Of a stretch of 64,000 nt of DNA, positions 44,291 through 53,137 are shown one piece after another. The position numbers and the translations under genes are program-made. The notes beneath the pieces are model-generated. The model had not been told where the DNA came from. It searched no databases and worked only from the letters and a program-made list of their open reading frames with translations. Position 1 is the first letter of the stretch; each line of letters opens with the position of its first letter. The stretch covers positions 1 through 64,000 of the forward strand of contig NZ_CANMEU010000006.1 in NCBI RefSeq assembly GCF_947497045.1, read 5' to 3'. Origin of the DNA: an uncultured Tateyamaria sp. Lineage in GTDB: Bacteria > Pseudomonadota > Alphaproteobacteria > Rhodobacterales > Rhodobacteraceae.

Positions 44291-44467
44291 TCGCGCCCGT
44301 GGCCGCTGTTGCGTGTAACATGATCAGCTTGCCTGACCTGCGGAACGGTTTTCCGGCAGCAGTTTTTGGAACAAGACGCAAGGGCGCAGGCTCTGTGCGC
44401 GCCGTTTCTCTGGAACTCTGATCCTGCATCCTTTATGTCGCGGATGAGATGCTGCCACAGGTGATCC

Positions 44468-45589
44468 ATGAGCTTTGAAACCCCCGGACCGGTCGAAACG
44501 GATTTGGCCTCTGCGATTTCGCCGATCGAAGAGATCATCGAGGCCGCCCGCGCAGGTCAGATGTTTATTCTGGTCGATCACGAGGACCGCGAAAACGAGG
44601 GCGATCTTGTCATTCCGGCCAATTTTGCCACCCCCGAGGCGGTGAATTTCATGGCCACCCATGGGCGTGGCCTGATCTGTGTGACCTTGCCGTCCGACCG
44701 GATTGACGCGTTGGGCCTGCCGATGATGGCGATGCACAACTCGTCGCGCCATGAAACCGCGTTTACCGTGTCGGTCGAGGCCCGCGAGGGGGTCAGCACC
44801 GGCATTTCCGCCGGAGATCGCGCGTTGACGATTTCGACGCTGGTGAACCCGCAGGCGACATCCGCCGATCTGGCCACGCCGGGGCATGTCTTTCCGCTGC
44901 GTGCCCGTCAAGGCGGCGTGCTGGTGCGCGCCGGACATACAGAGGCCGGATGCGATGTCGCCCGATTAGCCGGTCATTATCCCAGTTCCGTGATCTGCGA
45001 GATTATGAAAGAGGACGGCAGCATGGCCCGTCTGCCGGATCTGGTGGACTATGCCACGCGCCACGCCCTCAAGATCGGGACGATCAGCGATCTGATTTCC
45101 TATCGTCGGCGCCACGACAATCTGGTGGTCGAAACCGACAGACGCACCGTCACCTCGCAACATGGCGGTGAGTGGCTGATGCGCGTGTTCACCGACCAGA
45201 CCCATGGGATCGAACATGTGACCCTGTCCAAGGGCGATCTGAGCACGGATGAACCTGTGTTGGTACGCACCCACGCGTTGACGGAAGTGACGGATATTCT
45301 GGGCCTGTCGGACAAGCCTGTGGGTGAATTGCCCCGCGCGATGGAGATCATCGCCGACGAGGGGCGCGGTGTTGTCTGCCTGTTCCGCGAACCGCGCAAG
45401 GCCCTGTTTTCCGAAGAGGAAGCAGGCCCGCGCATCATCAAGAACACCGGGCTTGGCGCGCAGATGCTCAGCAATATGGGCCTCACCCGCCTGATCCTGC
45501 TGACCGACAGTCCGCCCACGACCTATATGGGCATCGACGCCTATGACCTTGAAATCGTGGGCACCCGGCCCATCCTCGGAGACGGATAA
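44468..45589 (+). CDS. ribB: 3,4-dihydroxy-2-butanone-4-phosphate synthase with degenerate GTP cyclohydrolase II domain (RibBX-like)
   Basis: The 373-residue protein has an intact RibB domain (about 18-205) with metal site DHEDRENEGDL and GHTEAGCDVARLAG. It converts ribulose 5-phosphate to the four-carbon riboflavin precursor. The C-terminal half aligns with GTP cyclohydrolase II, but the zinc cysteines (normally in a CxxGDvFGSxRCDC segment) are absent: the region reads ALTEVTDILGLSDKP. The QEGRGIGL catalytic segment is FREPRKALF. So only RibB activity is likely. Such RibBX fusions are known in proteobacteria, and a separate ribA should exist elsewhere. Its stop abuts the ribH start. Confidence 0.9.
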   Translation: MSFETPGPVETDLASAISPIEEIIEAARAGQMFILVDHEDRENEGDLVIPANFATPEAVNFMATHGRGLICVTLPSDRIDALGLPMMAMHNSSRHETAFTVSVEAREGVSTGISAGDRALTISTLVNPQATSADLATPGHVFPLRARQGGVLVRAGHTEAGCDVARLAGHYPSSVICEIMKEDGSMARLPDLVDYATRHALKIGTISDLISYRRRHDNLVVETDRRTVTSQHGGEWLMRVFTDQTHGIEHVTLSKGDLSTDEPVLVRTHALTEVTDILGLSDKPVGELPRAMEIIADEGRGVVCLFREPRKALFSEEEAGPRIIKNTGLGAQMLSNMGLTRLILLTDSPPTTYMGIDAYDLEIVGTRPILGDG

Positions 45590-46132
45590 ATGGCCTCAAT
45601 CGAACATCACGTTCTGGACCGCCCCAGTTTTGATGAGCCTGTGAAAGTACTCATCGTGGTCTCACCCTATTACAAGCAGATTGCGGCCCATATGGTCGAG
45701 GGGGCCAAGGCCGAGCTTGAGGCCGCAGGGGCCACATGGGATTTGATCGAGATGCCCGGTGCACTGGAAATTCCGACGGCCATTGGCATCTCCGAACGGA
45801 TGTCGAATTTCGACGGTTATGTGGCTTTGGGCTGCGTCATTCGCGGTGAGACGACGCATTACGAAACCGTTTGCAATGACAGCAGCCGCGCGCTGCAATT
45901 GCTGGGCCTGCAAGGCTTGTGCATCGGCAATGGTATCCTGACGGTCGAAAACACTGAACAGGCCGAAGTGCGCGCGGACCCCGCCAAGCAAAACAAAGGT
46001 GGCGGGGCAGCAGCTGCGGCCTTGCACCTGATCGCGCTCAGCCGTAAGTGGGGCCGCCAGAGCAAGGGCGTCGGGTTCAAACCGGCCTCCGAGTATCAGC
46101 TGGCTGGCAACACGAGGTCGACCACCGCATGA
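45590..46132 (+). CDS. ribH: 6,7-dimethyl-8-ribityllumazine synthase
   Basis: The 180-residue enzyme condenses the butanone phosphate with the ribitylaminopyrimidine to lumazine. Typical features are PGALEIPTAI, ALGCVIRGETTHYE and GNGILTVENTEQAE, with the catalytic histidine in THYE. The start ATG follows the ribBA stop without a gap, and its stop overlaps the nusB start (ATGA). The N-terminus is about 12 residues longer than in E. coli. Confidence 0.94.
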   Translation: MASIEHHVLDRPSFDEPVKVLIVVSPYYKQIAAHMVEGAKAELEAAGATWDLIEMPGALEIPTAIGISERMSNFDGYVALGCVIRGETTHYETVCNDSSRALQLLGLQGLCIGNGILTVENTEQAEVRADPAKQNKGGGAAAAALHLIALSRKWGRQSKGVGFKPASEYQLAGNTRSTTA

Positions 46133-46596
46133 CCCTTTCGGGCAATCAGAAACGAAAAATGCGGTCTGCCGCGCGGCTTTACGCGGTGCAGGCCCTGTTC
46201 CAGATGGAGCAGTCCGCCCAGACCGTCGATCAGATCAAGGTCGAGTTCATGGACCACCGCTTTGGCGCGACCTATGAGGGTGATGAGCTGACCGAAGGTG
46301 ATCCCGATCACTTTGCCCGTGTGATGGACGACGCGGTGAACTATCAGGCACCGATTGACCAGATGACGGACCGGGCCTTGGTCGCCAAATGGCCCATTGC
46401 GCGGATTGATCCGACCATTCGTGCGCTGTTTCGCGCCGCGGGGGCCGAGTTTCGGGACACATCCACGCCCCCCCGTGTGGTCATTACCGAATATGTCGAT
46501 GTGGCCCGCGCGTTTTTTCCGGATGGGAAGGAGCCGAGTTTCGTCAACGCCGTGCTCGACCACATGGCCCGCGAGGCGCGCCCCGAGGCGTTTTGA
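46129..46596 (+). CDS. nusB: Transcription antitermination factor NusB
   Basis: The 155-residue helical protein joins NusE to assist antitermination of rRNA operons. It has KMRSAARLYAVQALFQME at the N-terminus and PPRVVITEYVDVARAFFPDG then FVNAVLDHMARE near the C-terminus, standard for NusB. The start at 46129, overlapping the ribH stop, is preferred to a longer frame from 46048 that lies inside ribH. The ribH-nusB pair is conserved across many bacteria. Confidence 0.93.
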   Translation: MTLSGNQKRKMRSAARLYAVQALFQMEQSAQTVDQIKVEFMDHRFGATYEGDELTEGDPDHFARVMDDAVNYQAPIDQMTDRALVAKWPIARIDPTIRALFRAAGAEFRDTSTPPRVVITEYVDVARAFFPDGKEPSFVNAVLDHMAREARPEAF

Positions 46597-46602
46597 TTCC
46601 CG

Positions 46603-46833
46603 TCAGTGGCGGTTTTCAATCCGGTGGTGCAGATCCCGGATGATCTGACCGGCGGTGGATGGAAAAGCTGCCGGTACGATGGCGTGGATCAGCGCCGCCC
46701 CCGCAGCCAGCGCCAGAGCCGCCGCGAACCCGAGCGCAAAGCGGGCGTGTTCCCAGTAACTCTCGTTGACCTGTGCGGGGTGATCCACGAACAGGGCTCG
46801 CACGTGGCTGAGCGGACGGGGAAGAGCGGACAT
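46603..46833 (-). CDS. Small membrane protein, DUF6356-like
   Basis: The 76-residue protein has the segment LFVDHPAQVNESYWEHARFA, matching the FxDHPxxVxESYxEH pattern of the DUF6356 family, and one long hydrophobic helix (about 32-58). Then come SIHRRS-like polar residues and a basic end. Its function is unknown. The start at 46833 has AGGAGT upstream; longer frames overlap the divergent Lrp gene. It ends six bases from the convergent nusB stop. Confidence 0.65.
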   Translation of the reverse strand: MSALPRPLSHVRALFVDHPAQVNESYWEHARFALGFAAALALAAGAALIHAIVPAAFPSTAGQIIRDLHHRIENRH

Positions 46834-46944
46834 CGGGAAACTCCTGAGTTGGGGAATGGGGTGATGCCAATGTCTTGCGAAATGCTGCAAATGAAATCTC
46901 AAAGACGTTGATGATTGTGGAAAAGTCGGGATAATATCCCAGAG

Positions 46945-47406
46945 ATGAATAGAAAAATGGATGAAATAGACCGTCGCATTCTGCGGGTCTTGCAGCGCGA
47001 TGCGAGTCTCAGCGTGGATGCCGTTGCCGAGCGGGTGCACCTGTCGCGCAATGCCTGTTGGCGGCGGATCAAGACGCTTGAGGAAAAGAAGATCATTGCC
47101 CGTCGCGTGGCTTTGGTGACCCCCGAGGCGGTGGGACTTGACCTGACGGTCTTCGTGCTCGTGCGCACCAACCGGCATGACGCGGAATGGCTGACCCTGT
47201 TTGACAATGCGGTCCAGACCTTGCCTGAAATCATCGGGGCACACCGGATGTCGGGCGATCTGGATTATATCTTGCAGGTCCGCGTGGCTTGCGTAGCCGC
47301 CTATGACAAATTCTATCAACGTCTGATCGCACGGGTGCCGGTGTCGGATATTTCAGCCAGTTTCGTGATGGATGATATCAAGTGCACCACCGAATTGCCG
47401 CTCTAG
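46945..47406 (+). CDS. Lrp/AsnC-family transcriptional regulator
   Basis: The 153-residue regulator has an N-terminal helix-turn-helix (about 5-60, DRRILRVLQRDASLSVDAVA) and a C-terminal RAM ligand-binding domain (about 70-150, DLTVFVLVRTN, GAHRMSGDLDYILQV). Such proteins sense amino acids. It is divergent from the DUF6356 gene with a 111-base gap, so may control itself and that gene. Start could be at 46945 or at the next ATG (46957). Confidence 0.85.
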   Translation: MNRKMDEIDRRILRVLQRDASLSVDAVAERVHLSRNACWRRIKTLEEKKIIARRVALVTPEAVGLDLTVFVLVRTNRHDAEWLTLFDNAVQTLPEIIGAHRMSGDLDYILQVRVACVAAYDKFYQRLIARVPVSDISASFVMDDIKCTTELPL

Positions 47407-47452
47407 GATGGTCGACTTCGACTTCGGCGGCGGCGCGGCTATCTTTCACGGC

Positions 47453-47698
47453 ATGAGCGACCCCGGACCCAACCCCCTGATCCGACTGCTGCTGGGCGGC
47501 ACTGCTGTAGGCTTTGCCCTGGCCGCGATCTTTGTCGCGATCCTGTGGGTGTGGGATGTGATGGGCCTTGCCAGTCATGCCGCATACAGTGGCGATGCGT
47601 TCCTGCTGCTCTTTATTCTGTGGTTCTTTAACGGCTTGTTGTTTGGGGCTGTGCAGATCAGCTATGTGGTTTGGACCATGGGGCGTGGCGAGGACTAG
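47453..47698 (+). CDS. Small two-helix membrane protein
   Basis: The 81-residue product has two hydrophobic helices (about residues 9-35 and 44-72) and a short polar tail ending GRGED. No domain is recognised. The start at 47453 fits a membrane protein start. It follows the Lrp gene by 46 bases and precedes the quinone reductase by 28 bases, on the same strand. Confidence 0.55.
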   Translation: MSDPGPNPLIRLLLGGTAVGFALAAIFVAILWVWDVMGLASHAAYSGDAFLLLFILWFFNGLLFGAVQISYVVWTMGRGED

Positions 47699-47726
47699 GC
47701 CCCCCGAACTCGCGGAGATATCGCAA

Positions 47727-48698
47727 ATGCGCGCCATGCAAGTGACCGAACTGGGCCAACCCCTTGAGATGCGTGATGTGCCGACGCCCGCGCCAGATGC
47801 GAACGAGGTGTTGGTGCGCATCCACACCTGCGGGCTGAACTTTGGCGACACGTTGATTGTCAAAGGCACCTATCAGGAAAAACCGCCCCTGCCAGCGACA
47901 TTGGGGATGGAGATGTGCGGCACCATCGAGGCGGTGGGTGCGGACGTTACCCACCTGTCCGTGGGCCAGCGTATCGCGGCCTATTCCGGTTTTGGGGGGC
48001 TGGCCGAATATGCGACCCTGGCTGCTGATATCTGCGTGCCGATCCCGGATGCGATGACGGCCCGTGACGCGGCGGCCTTTCTGATCGCCTATGGCACCAG
48101 CCATGTGGGGCTGGGATACAAGGCGGGCTTGCGCAAAGGCGAGCGCCTGTTGGTACTGGGCGCATCGGGCGGTGTGGGCCTGACGGCGGTGGAATTGGGC
48201 AAGCTGATGGGGGCGGAGGTGATCGCGGTGGCGCGCGGGGCGGAGAAGCTTGAGATTGCGCGCGCGGCAGGGGCGGATCATCTGCTGGACAGTGAAACCT
48301 GCGATCTGCGCGCCGACGTCAAGGCGCTTGGTGGGGCGGACGTGGTCTATGACCCCGTGGGGGGCGATCTGTTCATGGCGGCCTTGCGCGCCTGCAACCC
48401 CGAGGCGCGGTTGCTGCCGCTTGGGTTTGCAAGCGGTACGGTGCCGCAAATCCCGGCCAATATCCTGCTGGTCAAGAACCTCACCGTGATTGGCTACTAT
48501 TGGGGCGGCTACACACGGGTCAACCCCTCGGTCCTGACGGACAGCTTTGCAGAGTTGTTCACATGGTATGAGCAGGGGCGGCTCAGCCCCCATGTCAGCC
48601 ATGTTCTGCCGCTTGCCCAAGCCAATGAGGGGCTGGATTTGCTGCGTACCCGCAAGGCAACAGGCAAAGTCGTGATCGAGATCGAGATCGACGGCTAG
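47727..48698 (+). CDS. NADPH:quinone oxidoreductase, zinc-independent alcohol dehydrogenase (MDR) family
   Basis: The 323-residue enzyme matches the quinone oxidoreductase branch of the MDR superfamily. An N-terminal GroES-like domain (HTCGLNFGDTLIVKGTY, PATLGMEMCGTIEAVG) precedes the NADPH-binding AASGGVG-type motif VLGASGGVGLTAVELGK. YYWGG near the end is also typical. It lacks zinc ligands. The ATG at 47727 gives the proper N-terminus. Substrate unknown; electron transfer to quinones or reduction of enones are both possible. Its end overlaps the end of the convergent transporter by four bases. Confidence 0.82.
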   Translation: MRAMQVTELGQPLEMRDVPTPAPDANEVLVRIHTCGLNFGDTLIVKGTYQEKPPLPATLGMEMCGTIEAVGADVTHLSVGQRIAAYSGFGGLAEYATLAADICVPIPDAMTARDAAAFLIAYGTSHVGLGYKAGLRKGERLLVLGASGGVGLTAVELGKLMGAEVIAVARGAEKLEIARAAGADHLLDSETCDLRADVKALGGADVVYDPVGGDLFMAALRACNPEARLLPLGFASGTVPQIPANILLVKNLTVIGYYWGGYTRVNPSVLTDSFAELFTWYEQGRLSPHVSHVLPLAQANEGLDLLRTRKATGKVVIEIEIDG

Positions 48699-49675
48699 TA
48701 CCGTGCCTTGATCTTGGTGCGTGCCACAATGCGCGCTTTTTGACGCTCGCGCAGGAACACGAACAGGCCCGAGGCGAGGATGAGGGCGATGCCGACCCAG
48801 ACCTCGACCACCGGTAGATCGCCAAAGACGACAAAGCCCCAGAACACGGCCAGCGGCAGGCCCACATATTCGAACGGCGCGACTGTGGCCGCATCTGCCA
48901 ACCGATAGGCCTGGCTGAGGCAATAGCCGATGATTGCGGAATTGAACCCCAAACCCACCAGCACCCAAAGGTCTGCATCGGCAGGCCACACCCATGCGCG
49001 CAGCAAAAAGACCAGCGACGGGTTTGCAGCCCCTTGCGCATATCGCCCGTCTCCGGCGACCAGATAGAACGCAACCGAGACCAGAATGAACGTCGCCTGA
49101 ATATAGACGGCCATGGCGCTGGCCTTGCTGTTGACCCCCAGTTTGCGGGTCAAAAGCTGGTTCAGGGCATAGGTGAGGGCGGCGACAACCGGCAACATGA
49201 GCACCCAACGATTGACATCCAGCGTGCCTGCATCCGCCCATGGGCGCTGCATGATGATAACCCCTGAAAAGCCGACCGCGACGGCCCCAAGACGCAGGGG
49301 ACCAACCCGTTCGCCCAAAACCGGGATTGACAGCAGCGTGATGAACAAAGGGGCCGCAAAAAACAGTGCGGTTGCGTCCGCCAATGGCAGCACGGCCAGC
49401 GCCAGAAAAAAGGTCATGTTCGCAATCACGATCAACACCCCGCGCACCGTGTGCAGTAAGGGGTTCGCGGTGTGCAGAATGCTCCATCCGCCCTCGTATT
49501 GCACGATCAGCAGGGTGAACAGGATACCTATGCTAGAACGGGCAAAGACGATCTGATGCAAGGGGTAGCCGCCCGAGAGTTGCTTGATCAGCAGATCGTT
49601 GATCGAAATGCAAAACACTCCGACCAGCACAACCGCGATCGCCAGCCCGGCGATGTTTTGACGTGTCTCGCTCAT
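48695..49675 (-). CDS. EamA/DMT-family transporter
   Basis: The 326-residue inner-membrane protein has about ten hydrophobic helices arranged as two EamA repeats (about 8-145 and 155-300). This is the drug/metabolite transporter fold. It has a basic C-terminus (RERQKARIVARTKIKARY). Direction and substrate are not evident. GGCTGAGCC-type divergent space of about 120 bases separates it from the CoxG-like gene. Confidence 0.82.
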   Translation of the reverse strand: MSETRQNIAGLAIAVVLVGVFCISINDLLIKQLSGGYPLHQIVFARSSIGILFTLLIVQYEGGWSILHTANPLLHTVRGVLIVIANMTFFLALAVLPLADATALFFAAPLFITLLSIPVLGERVGPLRLGAVAVGFSGVIIMQRPWADAGTLDVNRWVLMLPVVAALTYALNQLLTRKLGVNSKASAMAVYIQATFILVSVAFYLVAGDGRYAQGAANPSLVFLLRAWVWPADADLWVLVGLGFNSAIIGYCLSQAYRLADAATVAPFEYVGLPLAVFWGFVVFGDLPVVEVWVGIALILASGLFVFLRERQKARIVARTKIKARY

Positions 49676-49796
49676 GGGCTCAGCCCTATCACGGTCCGCC
49701 CATATGTCACGTGCGATGTGGGTCTAATCGCGGATAGGCAAAGTGCGAGACCTGCGATATTAGGGTCCCAAGTCCTGACGAATGGAGCCTTGCGCA

Positions 49797-50318
49797 ATGA
49801 AGATGTCCGACACCCGCCAGATCGCCGCCCCACCTGCCGAGGTCTATGCCGCGTTGCTCAACCCGGATGTGTTGAAATCCTGCGTGCCGGGTGCCACCGA
49901 AGTCACAGGCAGCCCCGAGGGCGGGTTCGAGGCGTCGGTGACCCAAAAGGTCGGCCCCGTAAAGGCGACGTTCAAAGGGCAGGTGACCCTGTCCGATATG
50001 GTCGAAAACGAAAGCCTGACAATCACGGGCGAGGGCAAGGGCGGGGCCGCAGGCTTTGCCAAGGGCGGTGCCGAGGTGCGCATGACAGGCGTGGATGGCG
50101 ACACTGAACTGTCCTATGACGTTGAGGCGAAGGTGGGCGGCAAGCTGGCCCAATTGGGCAGCCGGATCATCGACGGTTTTGCCAAAAAGATGGCTGATCA
50201 GTTTTTCTCGAACCTGCAGGAGACCCTTGAAGGGCCAAGTGCACCGATTGAGGATGAAGCCCCGCCCGAGGGCGAAGCCAAAAAGGGGTGGCTGGGACGA
50301 CTGACGGGCAAGGACTAG
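49797..50318 (+). CDS. CoxG-like SRPBCC-fold protein
   Basis: The 173-residue protein is a full SRPBCC (START-like) domain of the carbon-monoxide dehydrogenase subunit G family. It opens with MSDTRQIAAPPAEVYAALLN and has CVPGATEVTGSPEGG. It ends in a charged flexible tail. CoxG helps in maturation or membrane attachment of CO dehydrogenase, but no cox genes are present, so another ligand-binding role is likely. The start at 49797 has GGAG upstream. A similar gene often stands alone in this bacterial group. Confidence 0.78.
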   Translation: MKMSDTRQIAAPPAEVYAALLNPDVLKSCVPGATEVTGSPEGGFEASVTQKVGPVKATFKGQVTLSDMVENESLTITGEGKGGAAGFAKGGAEVRMTGVDGDTELSYDVEAKVGGKLAQLGSRIIDGFAKKMADQFFSNLQETLEGPSAPIEDEAPPEGEAKKGWLGRLTGKD

Positions 50319-50408
50319 ATCACCTGCACAGCGCGTTGTGCGCTTGTGCGCTGGCATGGGCTGCGCCTGCGCGCTACTTCCCTGCCACCACCCTGAAGCG
50401 GAGACGGC

Positions 50409-51344
50409 ATGCCAACCATTCTGAGTATCAAAGACCTGCGCAAAGCTTATGATGGCGGTTTTGAGGCGCTCAAGGGCGTATCGCTTGAGATTGACGAGGG
50501 CGAGATCATTGCACTGCTTGGCCCCAATGGGGCGGGCAAAACGACGCTGATTTCGACCGTGTGCGGGATCACAATGCCCACATCAGGGTCTGTCACGGTT
50601 GCCGGATTCGACATTCTGCGTGATTTCCGTCAGGCTCGTAGTCTGATCGGGCTTGTCCCGCAGGAAATCGCGCTTGAACCCTTTGAAAGGGTCATCAACA
50701 CGGTGCGCTTTTCGCGGGGGCTGTTCGGCAAGGGGCGCAAGGATGCCGCTGTTGAGGATATTCTGAGACGCCTGTCACTTTGGGACAAACGCGACAGCCA
50801 GATCCGTGCGCTCTCGGGTGGTATGAAACGCCGGGTGCTGATCGCCAAGGCGCTGGCGCACGAGCCGCGCGTGCTGTTTCTGGATGAACCCACCGCCGGT
50901 GTCGACGTCGAGTTGCGCAAGGATATGTGGGAAATCGTCGAGGGCCTGCGGGCGGACGGTGTGACCACGATCCTGACGACGCACTACATCGAAGAGGCCG
51001 AAGCCATCGCCGATCGTGTGGGTGTGATCAACAAGGGCGAAATCCTGCTGGTCGAGGACAAGGACAAGCTGATGGCGCGCATGGGCCAAAAACAACTGAA
51101 CGTCCAACTGACCACGCAACTGGACGCGGTGCCCGAAGCACTTGGTGGCTATGATCTGACACTTGGTGACGAGGGCTGGACGCTGATCTACAGCTACGAC
51201 ACCAAAAGCGAGCGCACAGGCATCACCAAGCTGCTTACGGATGTGGCGGGGGTCGGATTGCAACTGCGTGATGTGGTGACACGGCAATCGAGCCTTGAGG
51301 ATATTTTCGTCTCCCTCGTCAAAGAACCGGAGGGCAGCGCATGA
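50409..51344 (+). CDS. ABC-2 type exporter ATP-binding protein
   Basis: The 311-residue ATPase has Walker [10 protein letters not shown], signature LSGGMKRR, Walker [13 protein letters not shown] and switch histidine in [14 protein letters not shown], all intact. It resembles YadG of E. coli. The C-terminal 80 residues form a small regulatory domain. It pairs with the overlapping permease gene (ATGA at 51341-51344) to make an exporter whose substrate is not shown. Confidence 0.85.
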   Translation: MPTILSIKDLRKAYDGGFEALKGVSLEIDEGEIIALLGPNGAGKTTLISTVCGITMPTSGSVTVAGFDILRDFRQARSLIGLVPQEIALEPFERVINTVRFSRGLFGKGRKDAAVEDILRRLSLWDKRDSQIRALSGGMKRRVLIAKALAHEPRVLFLDEPTAGVDVELRKDMWEIVEGLRADGVTTILTTHYIEEAEAIADRVGVINKGEILLVEDKDKLMARMGQKQLNVQLTTQLDAVPEALGGYDLTLGDEGWTLIYSYDTKSERTGITKLLTDVAGVGLQLRDVVTRQSSLEDIFVSLVKEPEGSA

Positions 51345-52102
51345 ATTGGTCCGCAATCAGTGCCATTTACGTCTTTGAAATGGCACGTTTTTTCCGTACA
51401 ATTGCACAGTCCCTCATCTCGCCGGTGCTGTCCACATCGCTTTATTTCGTGGTGTTCGGGGCCGCCATCGGCAGCCGTATCGACGAGGTCGAGGGCGTCA
51501 GCTATGGCGCGTTCATCGTGCCGGGGTTGATCATGCTGACGGTGATGACCCAAGCCATTTCTAATGCCTCTTTCGGGATATATTTCCCGAAATTCATCGG
51601 TACGATCTATGAATTGCTGTCGGCCCCGATCAACTTCCTTGAAATCGTCATGGGCTATGTGGGCGCAGCCGCCACCAAGGCGATGTTCATCGGGATCATC
51701 ATCCTGATCACCTCGTTCTTCTTTGTGGATATTCAGATCCAAAACCCCTTGGCGATGGTGCTGTTTCTTGTGTTGACCTGCGTCAGTTTCGCCCTGTTCG
51801 GGTTTATCATCGGCATCTGGGCGGGCAATTTTGAACAGTTGCAACTGGTGCCCTTGCTGATCGTGACCCCGCTCGTGTTCCTTGGGGGCTCATTCTATTC
51901 GATCTCGATGCTGCCGCCAGTGTGGCAGACCATTTCGATGTTCAATCCGGTCGTTTACCTGATCTCGGGATTTCGGTGGGCCTTTTTCGGGGTGGCGGAT
52001 GTGCACATCGGGATGTCACTGCTGGCGATTGCAGGCTTTACCGGGCTGTGTCTGGGGGCTGTGTGGTGGATTTTCAAAACCGGGTGGCGCATCCGGCAAT
52101 GA
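51341..52102 (+). CDS. ABC-2 type exporter permease
   Basis: The 253-residue membrane protein has about six hydrophobic helices, an ABC-2 membrane domain like YadH ([19 protein letters not shown], and [20 protein letters not shown] with a conserved GG). It would pair with the ATPase to export lipid, drug or polysaccharide. A 23-codon frame (52099-52170) overlaps its stop codon. Confidence 0.85.
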   Translation: MNWSAISAIYVFEMARFFRTIAQSLISPVLSTSLYFVVFGAAIGSRIDEVEGVSYGAFIVPGLIMLTVMTQAISNASFGIYFPKFIGTIYELLSAPINFLEIVMGYVGAAATKAMFIGIIILITSFFFVDIQIQNPLAMVLFLVLTCVSFALFGFIIGIWAGNFEQLQLVPLLIVTPLVFLGGSFYSISMLPPVWQTISMFNPVVYLISGFRWAFFGVADVHIGMSLLAIAGFTGLCLGAVWWIFKTGWRIRQ

Positions 52103-52170
52103 CGTGTCGGCACACAACTGATTGGGCGCGCGACCTTGTTTGGGTGATGGTCGCATTCTACATGGGCTGA
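52099..52170 (+). CDS. Candidate 23-residue micro-ORF linking exporter and protease genes
   Basis: ATG at 52099 overlaps the permease stop (ATGA), and the frame ends at TGA (52168-52170), one base before the protease ATG at 52172. The peptide ([20 protein letters not shown] then YMG) is hydrophobic at its end. It may only serve translational coupling. No family support. Confidence 0.2.
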   Translation: MTCRHTTDWARDLVWVMVAFYMG

Positions 52171-52171
52171 G

Positions 52172-52969
52172 ATGAAACGTTTTATCCCATTTTTGAAGTC
52201 TGACCCGCAGGTGGCCGTTATCCGGCTGCAAGGGGTCATCGCAGGCGGCACACGTGGCACGCTGAACGATCAGGCCCTCGCGTCGGTGATCGAAAAGGCA
52301 TTTACCAAGGGTAAACCCGTCGCCGTCGCGCTTGAGGTCAATTCGCCCGGTGGCAGCCCTGTGCAATCCTCGCTGATTGGCGCGCGCATCCGGCAGCTGG
52401 CCGAGGAAAAGGACCTTCCCGTCATCGCCTTTGTCGAGGATGTGGCCGCATCCGGTGGCTACTGGCTGGCGGTGGCCGCAGACGAGATTTATGCCGATCC
52501 AAGTTCGGTTGTGGGCTCTATCGGGGTGATTTCAGCAGGGTTTGGCGCACATGAGTTCATGGCCAAGCAAGGGGTTGAGCGGCGGGTGTACACGGCCGGG
52601 AAATCCAAATCGATGCTGGACCCGTTCCGCCCCGAGAAACCCGAAGATGTGGCGCGCCTGAAAGGGCTGCTTGACGATATCCACACCAACTTTATCGACC
52701 ACGTCCAAACCCGCCGCGCAGGCAAGCTGGACGCAGAGGCCGAGTTGTTCACGGGCGAGGTGTGGCTGGCGGCCAAAGCGCAGAAACTGGGGCTGATCGA
52801 CGGGATCGGCCACCTCAAGCCGATGCTCAGGGCGCGCTTTGGCGACAAGGTCAAGCTACGTCGCTATGGTGTTCGCCGTCCTTTCCTGTCACGGTTCGGC
52901 GCACAAGTGATTGACGATACGATCAATTCCATCGAAGAGCGGGCAGCCTACGCCCAGTTTGGACTGTAA
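52172..52969 (+). CDS. S49-family serine peptidase (SppA/SohB type)
   Basis: The 265-residue protease has nucleophile S94 in VAASGGYWLA and a general-base lysine best aligned to K146 in AGKSKSMLDP, spaced as in bacterial SppA (52 residues). It has the SppA core EVNSPGGSPVQSS. It has no signal peptide or membrane segment, unlike E. coli SppA and SohB, so it may act as a soluble cytoplasmic enzyme or be held at the membrane by an assembly partner. It would cleave leftover signal peptides or membrane-embedded peptides. Confidence 0.82.
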   Translation: MKRFIPFLKSDPQVAVIRLQGVIAGGTRGTLNDQALASVIEKAFTKGKPVAVALEVNSPGGSPVQSSLIGARIRQLAEEKDLPVIAFVEDVAASGGYWLAVAADEIYADPSSVVGSIGVISAGFGAHEFMAKQGVERRVYTAGKSKSMLDPFRPEKPEDVARLKGLLDDIHTNFIDHVQTRRAGKLDAEAELFTGEVWLAAKAQKLGLIDGIGHLKPMLRARFGDKVKLRRYGVRRPFLSRFGAQVIDDTINSIEERAAYAQFGL

Positions 52970-52972
52970 CTG

Positions 52973-53137
52973 ATGCTCTCAAAGATCGTCGTTCTGTTTC
53001 TGGTCTTTATCGGTGTGCTTGCCATGTTCGGCAAACTGCACTGGATCGGCGGCAAACGGCTGAGCAAGGCCAAGTGTGATTGCGGTCGCTATCGCATCGG
53101 CAAGGGGCCATGCGCCTGCGGGCGGGGCAAATCCTGA
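52973..53137 (+). CDS. 54-residue single-helix protein with cysteine-rich tail
   Basis: This short gene encodes one N-terminal helix (MLSKIVVLFLVFIGVLAMFG) and a basic tail with four cysteines in two C-x-C pairs (CDCGRYRIGKG and CACGRGKS). The pairs suggest a small zinc knuckle or metal site at the cytoplasmic face. It starts three bases after the protease stop and overlaps the antiporter ATG (TGATG), which supports it as a real, coupled gene. I do not recognise a named family. Confidence 0.6.
   Translation: MLSKIVVLFLVFIGVLAMFGKLHWIGGKRLSKAKCDCGRYRIGKGPCACGRGKS

Noticed and set aside
44256-44467. FMN riboswitch before the ribBA gene
   Set aside because: None of the conserved RFN core segments is visible.
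47658-49487. 609-codon antisense frame across the quinone reductase and transporter genes
   Set aside because: Overlaps two well-supported genes in other frames and has no own features.
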